A stretch of DNA of 7,035 nucleotides, from contig CAMZKY010000271.1 in the NCBI GenBank assembly GCA_947311455.1, positions 1 through 7,035 of the forward strand, written 5' to 3'. Origin of the DNA: an uncultured Marinosulfonomonas sp. (GTDB lineage: Bacteria > Pseudomonadota > Alphaproteobacteria > Rhodobacterales > Rhodobacteraceae). The position numbers and the translations under genes are program-made. Position 1 is the stretch's first letter; every line of letters begins with the position of its first letter. The notes under the pieces were generated by a model, which had not been told where the DNA came from, did no database searches, and saw nothing but the letters and a program-made list of their open reading frames with translations. Shown here one piece after another: positions 1 through 5,663 of this stretch.

Positions 1-234
1 GAAAACAATAGCGACCCCGCGTTTGGCCGCCTGCGCCTGAAGCCCGGCTTTCACCATCGCATTTTCATGGGTGCAGGTCAGCCCCGATAGATACCAAAGC
101 ACGGGGACAGGCCCGTCTTTGGCCTGCGGTGGCATATAAACCGCAAAAACCATTTCGCAATTGCATACCGTTGAATTATGGGAATAGACCCCTTGCGTGC
201 CGCCAAAGCTGGCATTTTTTGATAAGACCTTCAT
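1..234 (-). CDS. fghA: S-formylglutathione hydrolase, N-terminal part (cut by window edge)
   Basis: This cytosolic serine esterase hydrolyses S-formylglutathione to formate and glutathione, the second step of glutathione-dependent formaldehyde detoxification. I translated the region by hand. It gives 78 residues, open to the left edge, with no stop. The beginning has the family signature ASFGG at residues 8-12, a basic/aromatic stretch before GVYS, and LSGLTCT at 49-55, which belongs to the oxyanion-hole loop of the FrmB/esterase D family. The layout follows E. coli FrmB as I remember it. The catalytic Ser-Asp-His triad lies in the missing part, so intactness cannot be judged. The ATG overlaps the frmA stop (TGATG, one shared base). 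There is no strong Shine-Dalgarno, only GGTG about eight bases upstream inside frmA, so translation is probably coupled to frmA. The symbols frmB and fghA are both used for this family. Confidence 0.93.
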   Translation of the reverse strand, partial: MKVLSKNASFGGTQGVYSHNSTVCNCEMVFAVYMPPQAKDGPVPVLWYLSGLTCTHENAMVKAGLQAQAAKRGVAIVF

Positions 235-1346
235 CAGTAAATCACCACGCCACGGATGCTTTCGCCGCTGTGCATCAGGTCAAAACCTTTGTTGATATCC
301 TCAAGCGGCATGGTGTGGGTGATCATCGGGTCAATCTCGATTTTCCCCTCCATATACCAATCAACGATTTTGGGCACATCCGTACGCCCGCGCGCGCCGC
401 CAAAGGCCGTGCCGCGCCAGCTGCGCCCTGTCACCAGTTGGAAAGGCCGTGTTGAAATTTCGGCGCCTGCGGGGGCAACTCCGATGATGATGCTTTCCCC
501 CCAGCCTTTATGTGCGGCCTCAAGTGCGGTGCGCATTACATCGACATTACCCGTGGCATCAAAGGTATAATCTGCGCCGCCACCTGTCAGTTCAACCAGA
601 TGACCAACCAAATCGCCCTTAACATCCGCAGGGTTCACAAAATCGGTCATTCCGAAATATTCGCCCATTTTGCGTTTGTCACTGTTTAGATCAACACCAA
701 CAATTTGATCAGCCCCCGCCATGCGCAAGCCCTGCACCACGTTCAAACCGATACCGCCTAAACCAAACACAATCGCGGTGCTGCCGATTTCAACTTTGGC
801 CGTGTTAATCACTGCGCCAATGCCCGTGGTCACACCACAACCGATATAGCAAATCTTTTCAAACGGTGCGTCCTTGCGCACTTTGGCCAGCGCGATTTCG
901 GGCACAACCGTATGATTAGCAAAGGTGGAACAACCCATATAATGCAGGATCGGCGTGCCATCCAGCATAGAAAAACGGCTGGTGCCATCGGGCATCAGGC
1001 CCGCGCCTTGGGTGCTGCGGATTGATTGGCACAGGTTGGTTTTGGGGTTCAGACAATAATCACATTCCCGGCATTCCGGCGTATACAGCGGGATCACGTG
1101 ATCGCCCACCTCAAGGCTGGTAACACCCTCGCCCAGTTCCACCACAACGCCCGCGCCTTCGTGCCCCAGAATGGCTGGAAACAGCCCTTCTGGATCAGCC
1201 CCCGAACGGGTGAATTCATCGGTGTGACATAACCCTGTGGCCTTGATTTCCACCAAAACCTCACCGGCACGCGGGCCTTCCAGGTTTACTTCCATCACGA
1301 CCAAAGGTTTTCCAGCCTCAAGGGCTACGGCAGCACGTGTACGCAT
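234..1346 (-). CDS. frmA: S-(hydroxymethyl)glutathione dehydrogenase / class III alcohol dehydrogenase
   Basis: This zinc-dependent enzyme oxidises S-(hydroxymethyl)glutathione, formed spontaneously from formaldehyde and glutathione, to S-formylglutathione with NAD+. The protein is 370 residues, the normal family length. Visible catalytic zinc ligands are C40, H62 (in GHEGAG) and C170 (in GCGVTTG). The structural zinc cysteines are C92, C95, C98 and C106. The Rossmann motif GLGGIG is at 195-200, with D219 at the end of the following strand favouring NAD+. The start at 1346 is chosen because the protein then begins MRTRAAVALEAGKPL, as in FrmA orthologues, and TCGGAG lies eight bases upstream (1355-1360). 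A longer frame from a TTG at 1394 adds 16 residues unlike the family. It is followed by fghA in an overlapping pair. The same protein is called adhI or flhA in Rhodobacter and Paracoccus. Confidence 0.97.
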   Translation of the reverse strand: MRTRAAVALEAGKPLVVMEVNLEGPRAGEVLVEIKATGLCHTDEFTRSGADPEGLFPAILGHEGAGVVVELGEGVTSLEVGDHVIPLYTPECRECDYCLNPKTNLCQSIRSTQGAGLMPDGTSRFSMLDGTPILHYMGCSTFANHTVVPEIALAKVRKDAPFEKICYIGCGVTTGIGAVINTAKVEIGSTAIVFGLGGIGLNVVQGLRMAGADQIVGVDLNSDKRKMGEYFGMTDFVNPADVKGDLVGHLVELTGGGADYTFDATGNVDVMRTALEAAHKGWGESIIIGVAPAGAEISTRPFQLVTGRSWRGTAFGGARGRTDVPKIVDWYMEGKIEIDPMITHTMPLEDINKGFDLMHSGESIRGVVIY

Positions 1347-1472
1347 ATTTCCAACTCCGATAACTTTGAAGACACCTTGGGCGAAACTTTGCAAATTTTC
1401 AACTGTTTACATACGCTTTCCTTGACGAACACGACATTTCCAAGCAAACTCAGTATATTAACGAGGTCTCGA
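1347..1472. promoter_or_regulatory. Divergent intergenic region between frmA and the first I78 gene
   Basis: This 126-base stretch must hold the promoters of frmA (leftward) and of the first small gene (rightward). The row 1381-1440 hand-counts to 38% GC, lower than the flanking coding DNA. On the plus strand TTGACG (1422-1427) is a fair -35 box. A weak -10, CAAACT (1445-1450), follows after 17 bases, and GAGG (1463-1466) sits six bases before the ATG at 1473. On the minus strand I see only a weak TATGTA-like -10 without a convincing -35. No clear operator palindrome was found here. Confidence 0.35.
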
Positions 1473-1721
1473 ATGAAACGTAACTTTTCCCTACGGCTTG
1501 CAGTTAACGCCTGCCAACCCAGCAATCCCCTTGACAATACAAGTGCCCCGGACCAATGCGGCGCGTCCGGATACGCAAGCCCCATTGGGGAACCGTCTGA
1601 TTTATTTGCCTTCATGCGCATTATCAAACCCGGAATGGCCATTACAGCAAACTTTTTCGCATACCGACTAAATTTTAGTCTGGGAAAATATAGACCAATT
1701 CAACGTATATGGTGCAATTAA
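1473..1721 (+). CDS. Small I78-family peptidase inhibitor-like protein, first of a tandem pair
   Basis: This 82-residue protein carries the features of the I78 peptidase-inhibitor family (MEROPS I78), small proteins that block subtilisin- and elastase-type serine proteases. Visible are the N-terminal box DQCGASGYASPIG (27-39), the hydrophobic MRIIKPGMAIT (48-58), the conserved YRLNFSL (64-70), and the ending RIWCN with C81. C29 and C81 are spaced as the pair of cysteines expected to form the family disulfide. The N-terminus, ending in VNAC at 11-14 followed by QPSN, resembles a lipoprotein signal, but the hydrophobic core is broken by R8 and N12, so export is doubtful. The ATG is preceded by GAGG at six bases. 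A TTG-initiated extension from 1377 would overlap the frmA leader and lacks family similarity. It is coupled to the next gene by a TAATG overlap. Family assignment is from pattern memory, and no protease target can be named. Confidence 0.75.
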   Translation: MKRNFSLRLAVNACQPSNPLDNTSAPDQCGASGYASPIGEPSDLFAFMRIIKPGMAITANFFAYRLNFSLGKYRPIQRIWCN

Positions 1722-2041
1722 TGCGATTGATGATTATTGCGATGCTAGGCCTTATTGCCTGTAGCCCCGCCATTCCGCAAGGCAGCTTGCCACCACATCC
1801 GCCAGCATATTGCCCTGATTGCAACGAAATTCGAAAACCGAATTCCGGCGCGCAAACCTGCAAGGCTTCAAAGTATCGTTTCATGATTGGTAAACAAGCC
1901 CGCGCCTTGGAAACCCTGACAATCCCGCAGCCCACCCGGCTTATCCTGCCAAACAGCACAATTACCGAAGACTACTCCAATACACGCATCAATTTCAGCG
2001 TTGGAAAAGACGGTAAAATCGTCAAGGTCTGGTGTGGCTAA
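1721..2041 (+). CDS. Putative lipoprotein with I78-type peptidase inhibitor domain, second of a tandem pair
   Basis: This 106-residue protein begins with a short charged and hydrophobic segment ending in the lipobox LIAC (11-14), so C14 is the predicted lipidated residue and the mature protein should be anchored on the periplasmic side of the envelope. After a proline-rich linker comes a CPDC motif (31-34). Then come the I78 features: C47 in TCKASKYRFMIG, RLILPNSTIT (73-82), TRINFSV (88-94) and the terminal VWCG with C105. The last 60 residues parallel the preceding gene, which argues for duplication. I prefer the ATG at 1721 because it overlaps the upstream stop (TAATG) and gives a clean signal peptide. 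An in-frame ATG at 1709 would add four residues. Its stop overlaps the stop of the convergent TetR gene by four bases. Role as an inhibitor of envelope proteases is inferred from the family. Confidence 0.75.
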   Translation: MRLMIIAMLGLIACSPAIPQGSLPPHPPAYCPDCNEIRKPNSGAQTCKASKYRFMIGKQARALETLTIPQPTRLILPNSTITEDYSNTRINFSVGKDGKIVKVWCG

Positions 2042-2619
2042 AGCCCTTTAATACCGCCAAGCACCATGTCGGTTAATAGGTCGGCATAGGCCTTTCGGCT
2101 GATGCCTTTGGTTGGGCGATGCCACATATAAAACCAGTTCAACATCCCGAACACTGTCATAGTAACCGCATGCAATCGAACAGGATCTTTTAACGTATCT
2201 TTCGATTCAACCACCAACGCACCACCCATTGCTTGGATCAAGTTCTTTTGAATTTGAATCAGCCTATTACGCTCGGGCGCGGCCAGCGCATCCAATGCGT
2301 CAGACTGCAATTTATGTTCCGAATCCGCATCGCGGTATGCCATTAAAATGGCGTGGATGAGACGTCTAAGATATTCTGGTCCCTTTTCAATTTTCGCCAC
2401 ACAATCCGCCAGTTCCGACAAATGGCTGTGCAAAATATCATACAAAAGCGCGTCTTTGCTGGCGTAGTAATGATAGATCAAAGCCTTTGACACGCCGCAA
2501 TGTTGCGCCGCCCCCGTCATCGAGGCGCGGTCATAGCCATGCGCGGCAAAATAATCCGCCGCCCCCTTGCGAATGGCGCGGCGTTTTTCATCGTGGTCGC
2601 GGGCAACACCTCGAGCCAT
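2038..2619 (-). CDS. TetR/AcrR-family transcriptional regulator, probable regulator of the paa genes
   Basis: This 193-residue, one-domain-plus-ligand-domain repressor type has the TetR helix-turn-helix at about residues 33-55. Recognisable parts are FAAHGYDRASM, the turn CGVSKALIYHYY (41-52) and the following SKDALLYDIL. The C-terminal ligand and dimer domain has no family-diagnostic motif that I can read. It includes the aromatic stretch MLNWFYMWHRP, a shape seen in regulators that sense acyl-CoA or aromatic-CoA ligands. The gene starts three bases after the paaK stop with only a poor ribosome-binding site, so it is the last gene of the paaI-pcaF-paaK operon and probably translationally coupled. 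TetR-type PaaR proteins that respond to phenylacetyl-CoA control paa genes in other bacteria. By position this is the likely equivalent, but I leave the symbol blank because orthology cannot be shown from the window. The 3' end overlaps a convergent gene. Confidence 0.9.
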   Translation of the reverse strand: MARGVARDHDEKRRAIRKGAADYFAAHGYDRASMTGAAQHCGVSKALIYHYYASKDALLYDILHSHLSELADCVAKIEKGPEYLRRLIHAILMAYRDADSEHKLQSDALDALAAPERNRLIQIQKNLIQAMGGALVVESKDTLKDPVRLHAVTMTVFGMLNWFYMWHRPTKGISRKAYADLLTDMVLGGIKGL

Positions 2620-2622
2620 GGC

Positions 2623-3924
2623 CTAGCCCTTGGGCCGGTTGTCGATTATGCGCACCGCCTTGCCCTGACTGCGTTCAACCCCGCCAATACCGGACAGCTC
2701 AACCTGCGCCGTCACGCCGACATTGCTTTTGATTTTGCGCTGCAACAGGGCCACAGCCGCATCACCATCCACACCCGTTTGAGAGGGTTCCACCAGCACG
2801 CGCATCGCATCCATACGGCCCTTTCGCTCCAACACAATTTGAAAATGCGGGGCCAGTTCCGGCACCGCCATCAACTGTTCCTCGATCTGGGTTGGAAAAA
2901 CATTCACTCCGCGCAAAATGATCATATCATCGGTGCGTCCGGTGATTTTTTCCATCCGCCGCATGGAGCGCGCCGTGCCGGGCAACAGGCGGGTCAGATC
3001 GCGGGTGCGGTAACGAATGATCGGAAAGCCCTCTTTCGTCAGGGTGGTGAACACCAGTTCGCCCATTTCGCCATCTTCCACCACCGCGCCGGTTTCGGGA
3101 TTGATGATTTCAGGGTAAAAGTGATCTTCCCAAATGTGCAGTCCGTCTTTGGTTTCCACACATTCATTCGCCACCCCCGGCCCCATGACTTCGGACAACC
3201 CGTAAATATCGACCGCATTCATATCAAACGCCTGTTCAATTTCCAGACGCATGGCGTTTGTCCATGGTTCAGCCCCGAAAATCCCCACATCAAGGCAGCT
3301 TTCGCGCGGATCGCGCCCCTGACGTTTGTATTCATCCAGAATCGACAGCATATAAGACGGGGTCACCATGATGGTTGAGGCGCCGAAATCCTCGATCAAT
3401 TGCACTTGGCGTTGGGTCATGCCGCCGGAAATCGGCACCACGGTGCAACCCAGTTTTTCGGCCCCGTAATGGGCGCCCAGACCGCCGGTAAACAACCCAT
3501 ACCCATAAGCCACATGCACCACATCCCCCGCCCGCGTACCACTGGCGCGCAAGGAACGCGCCACAACGCTGGCCCATGTGTCAATATCTTTGGCCGTATA
3601 CCCAACAACGGTTGGCTGCCCTGTTGTGCCGCTAGAGGCATGTAAACGCAGGATTTTTTCGCGTGGCACGGCAAACATTCCAAACGGGTAATTATCGCGC
3701 AGGTCCTGTTTCATCGTGAACGGGAATTTCGCCAGATCCGTCAGTGATTTTAAATCATCGGGATGCACCCCCGCATCATCAAAAGATTTTTTATAGAACG
3801 GCACGTTGTCATAAGCATGACGCAACGACCATTTCATTCGTTTTAATTGCAGCGCCGCAATTTCATCGCGCGAGGCGATTTCAATCGGATCAAGTTCGCT
3901 TTGCTTGGGGGTTAAATCTTTCAT
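2623..3924 (-). CDS. paaK: Phenylacetate-CoA ligase
   Basis: This adenylate-forming enzyme activates phenylacetate with ATP and CoA to phenylacetyl-CoA, the entry step of aerobic phenylacetate catabolism in the cytosol. The 433-residue length fits PaaK. Motifs in order are SSGTTGQPT (98-106, phosphate-binding loop), YGLSE (241-245), YRTRDL (305-310), GRTDDMIILRGVNVFP (329-344, hinge to the C-terminal domain) and K422 in SQGKAVRIID, the position of the adenylation lysine. The C-terminal subdomain is the PaaK type that follows ILRGVNVFP. The start at 3924 gives the usual MKDLTPKQ opening and has AAGGGAG eight bases upstream. The open frame continues to 3975, but that would overlap pcaF and adds an unrelated 17 residues. 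The gap to the pcaF stop is 13 bases and the gap to the TetR start is three. Confidence 0.96.
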   Translation of the reverse strand: MKDLTPKQSELDPIEIASRDEIAALQLKRMKWSLRHAYDNVPFYKKSFDDAGVHPDDLKSLTDLAKFPFTMKQDLRDNYPFGMFAVPREKILRLHASSGTTGQPTVVGYTAKDIDTWASVVARSLRASGTRAGDVVHVAYGYGLFTGGLGAHYGAEKLGCTVVPISGGMTQRQVQLIEDFGASTIMVTPSYMLSILDEYKRQGRDPRESCLDVGIFGAEPWTNAMRLEIEQAFDMNAVDIYGLSEVMGPGVANECVETKDGLHIWEDHFYPEIINPETGAVVEDGEMGELVFTTLTKEGFPIIRYRTRDLTRLLPGTARSMRRMEKITGRTDDMIILRGVNVFPTQIEEQLMAVPELAPHFQIVLERKGRMDAMRVLVEPSQTGVDGDAAVALLQRKIKSNVGVTAQVELSGIGGVERSQGKAVRIIDNRPKG

Positions 3925-3937
3925 CTTTTCCGCTCCC

Positions 3938-5131
3938 TTATACCCGTTCCATAACCAGTGAAATGCCTTGGCCAACGCCGATACACATAGTGCACAGCGC
4001 GCGGGTCATCCCCTGATTTTGCATCTCGATCGCCGCCGTCAACGCCAGCCGTGCACCCGACATGCCCAAAGGATGGCCAAGCGCAATCGCGCCGCCGTTG
4101 GGATTGACAAAATCCGCATCATCCGCAACGCCAAGCCTGCGCAGCACCGCAAGGCCCTGCGCGGCAAAGGCCTCGTTCAATTCGATCAGGTCAATATCAC
4201 CCATTGTCAGCCCCAGCCGCGCCAACAACTTTTCAGACGCAGGTGCGGGGCCAATCCCCATAATATGCGGCGAAACCCCTGCGGTGGCCATGCCAACAAT
4301 CCGCGCTTTGGGCGTTAATCCGTATTTCTTAACAGCTGCCTCCGACGCAATAAGCATCGCGCAAGCCCCGTCATTGACGCCCGAGGCATTCCCCGCCGTG
4401 ACGCTGCCGCCTTCGCGAAACGGCGTGCGTAGATCGGCAAGTTTTTCTAATGTGGTCAGGCGCGGATGTTCATCCGTATCCACAATCATATCCTCACCAC
4501 GCCGTTGTGGAATAGTCACCGGCACAATTTCCTGCTTCATGCGCCCCGACGCAATCGCCACCGAGGCCTTTTCTTGAGACCTTAGCGCAAAGGCATCCTG
4601 ATCTGCCCGCGAAATCCCGAATTCCGCTGCCACATTTTCCGCTGTTTCGGGCATGGAATCGGTGCCGTATTGCGCCTTTAGGGCCGGATTCACAAAACGC
4701 CAGCCAATCGTAGTGTCGTAAATTTCGGCGCGGCGCGAAAAGGCGGCGTCGGGTTTGGGTTGCACCAGTGGCGCGCGGCTCATGCTTTCGACGCCGCTGG
4801 CGATCACCACTTCGGCCTCGCCTAATTTCACCATCCGCGCCGCCATACCAACCGCATCAAGACCCGAGCCGCATAAACGGTTCACCGTCACGGCAGGCAC
4901 CTCCACATCCAGTCGGGCCAGCAAAGCCCCCATGCGGGCCACATTGCGGTTGTCTTCGCCCGCCTGATTGGCGCAGCCGGTGATCACCTCGTCCACCACC
5001 AGCCCGTCAATTCCGGCCACGGTTTCACGCAGCACATGGGCCAGCATATCGTCAGGGCGCACCAACGCAAGCGCGCCGCCAAAACGGCCAATCGGGGTGC
5101 GCACCCCCTCACATAGAAAGGCTTCGGTCAT
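3938..5131 (-). CDS. pcaF: 3-oxoadipyl-CoA thiolase
   Basis: This 397-residue thiolase cleaves 3-oxoadipyl-CoA to succinyl-CoA and acetyl-CoA. In the phenylacetate pathway the same enzyme type (PaaJ in E. coli) also cleaves 3-oxo-5,6-dehydrosuberyl-CoA. Catalytic residues are C87 in NRLCGSGLD, H353 in GHPLGMSGAR and C383 in CIGVGQG. The segment TGCANQAGEDNRNVAR (51-66) and the stretch around TTIGWRFVNP are characteristic of PcaF/PaaJ rather than of generic acetyl-CoA acetyltransferases. The start is marked by an excellent AAGGAGG five bases upstream. The ATG overlaps the paaI stop as ATGA, indicating translational coupling. Family practice varies between the symbols pcaF and paaJ. The operon context favours the phenylacetate role, and a shared role in the beta-ketoadipate pathway cannot be excluded. 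Confidence 0.95.
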   Translation of the reverse strand: MTEAFLCEGVRTPIGRFGGALALVRPDDMLAHVLRETVAGIDGLVVDEVITGCANQAGEDNRNVARMGALLARLDVEVPAVTVNRLCGSGLDAVGMAARMVKLGEAEVVIASGVESMSRAPLVQPKPDAAFSRRAEIYDTTIGWRFVNPALKAQYGTDSMPETAENVAAEFGISRADQDAFALRSQEKASVAIASGRMKQEIVPVTIPQRRGEDMIVDTDEHPRLTTLEKLADLRTPFREGGSVTAGNASGVNDGACAMLIASEAAVKKYGLTPKARIVGMATAGVSPHIMGIGPAPASEKLLARLGLTMGDIDLIELNEAFAAQGLAVLRRLGVADDADFVNPNGGAIALGHPLGMSGARLALTAAIEMQNQGMTRALCTMCIGVGQGISLVMERV

Positions 5132-5559
5132 GGTGCCTCCTTGAAATGCTGGCCTTTGATCTGGCGCGATCCGCCGCGAAATTCGGCAACCACGCGGCCA
5201 TCCTCGGCGGTGATTGTCACGTCATAAAGACCGGAACGCCCTATCAGACTGACTTCGCGCGCGGTGGCGGTCAGGCGTTCGCCCAATTTTGCCGGACTTA
5301 GATAGGTGATCAAATTATGCTGGGCCACCACCAGCGTATTATAACTGTTGCAGGCAAAGGCGAAGGCGCTGTCGGCCAAAGTAAAGATATAGCCGCCGTG
5401 GCAAATTTCATGGCCGTTCAAATGATGCGCCGCCACGGTAAACGACAAAACCGCCTGCCCCGCATCCACATGATCCAGTGACATGCCCAACCATTTTGAT
5501 GCCGCATCCCCCGCCCACATGGCGGCGGCTGATTTTTCGGCCCGTTCTTTTGGTGTCAT
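5128..5559 (-). CDS. paaI: Hydroxyphenylacetyl-CoA thioesterase PaaI (hotdog fold)
   Basis: This 143-residue thioesterase hydrolyses ring-hydroxylated phenylacetyl-CoA and related dead-end CoA esters, releasing CoA when the phenylacetate pathway stalls. The hotdog signature LNGHEICHGGYIFTLADSAF (47-66) is complete. N48 and the HGG at 54-56 belong to the active site, and D63 sits at the position of the catalytic aspartate of E. coli PaaI. A conserved ACNS follows at 69-72. It is the first gene of the leftward operon. GGGAG (plus-strand 5566-5570) lies six bases before the ATG. The proposed start point of the promoter leaves a leader of only about 14 bases. The end overlaps pcaF by four bases (ATGA). 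Confidence 0.95.
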   Translation of the reverse strand: MTPKERAEKSAAAMWAGDAASKWLGMSLDHVDAGQAVLSFTVAAHHLNGHEICHGGYIFTLADSAFAFACNSYNTLVVAQHNLITYLSPAKLGERLTATAREVSLIGRSGLYDVTITAEDGRVVAEFRGGSRQIKGQHFKEAP

Positions 5560-5579
5560 TGCGCGCTCCCGTTTCGGGC

Positions 5580-5608
5580 ATCCTGCACAAACCCGACCAT
5601 ACGGTCAA
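5580..5608 (-). promoter_or_regulatory. Candidate promoter of the paaI-pcaF-paaK-tetR operon
   Basis: Read on the minus strand, TTGACC (plus 5603-5608) matches five of six bases of the sigma-70 -35 consensus. After a 17-base spacer comes CAGGAT (plus 5580-5585), matching three of six in the -10 including the important A and final T. Transcription would begin near 5573, close ahead of the paaI ribosome-binding site. The inverted repeat at 5595-5606 covers part of the -35 and the adjoining spacer. The weak -10 keeps this tentative. Confidence 0.45.
5595..5606. promoter_or_regulatory. Inverted repeat GACC-ATAC-GGTC, candidate TetR-type operator
   Basis: The 12-base element has perfect four-base arms (GACC and GGTC) around a four-base centre. 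It lies between the divergent paaI and paaZ genes, overlapping the proposed paaI -35 box and ending eight bases before the proposed paaZ -35 box. GACC/GGTC arms are common in operators of TetR-family proteins, and PaaR sites described elsewhere contain such halves as far as I recall. Binding by the TetR protein encoded at the end of the operon is an inference from position. Confidence 0.5.
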
Positions 5609-5613
5609 TAGTG

Positions 5614-5642
5614 TTGCGGATTTATTTTTCCTGCGCTAGGCT
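5614..5642 (+). promoter_or_regulatory. Candidate promoter of paaZ
   Basis: TTGCGG (5614-5619) and TAGGCT (5637-5642) are separated by 17 bases. The first matches TTG of the -35 consensus, and the second keeps T, A and the final T of the -10. The start point would be near 5649, giving a leader of about 15 bases with the ribosome-binding site AAGGAG at its start. The -35 boxes of the two divergent promoters are five bases apart, so one bound repressor could affect both. Confidence 0.4.
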
Positions 5643-5663
5643 GACCCAAACAAGGAGTTCCCC

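Noticed and set aside
1347..1394. Longer frmA reading frame starting at a TTG at 1394
   Set aside because: It adds 16 residues not seen in class III alcohol dehydrogenases, while the ATG at 1346 has GGAG at good spacing and the standard MRTRAAVA opening.
1381..1740. AT-rich island as evidence of recent horizontal transfer of the I78 pair
   Set aside because: Hand counts give 33-38% GC for the rows 1381-1440, 1621-1680 and 1681-1740, but 57% and 60% for rows 1561-1620 and 1741-1800. The composition is patchy rather than uniformly foreign, and there are no mobile-element remnants.
1325..1959. Minus-strand frames 1325-1642 and 1675-1959 in the I78 region
   Set aside because: They have no recognisable domain and no ribosome-binding site that I can see, and they lie opposite the two plus-strand genes that show family motifs.
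2036..2045. GGC-TAAA-GCC hairpin as a bidirectional terminator
   Set aside because: A three-base stem with no following T run is too weak to call a terminator.
2500..3378. Plus-strand frame of 292 codons opposite paaK
   Set aside because: Its sequence is rich in His, Arg and Phe, typical of the antisense of a GC-biased coding gene. The minus strand carries all PaaK motifs in order.
3925..3975. Longer paaK reading frame starting at 3975 inside pcaF
   Set aside because: The 17 extra residues overlap the thiolase end and are unlike PaaK. The ATG at 3924 has AAGGGAG upstream and the usual MKDLTPKQ start.
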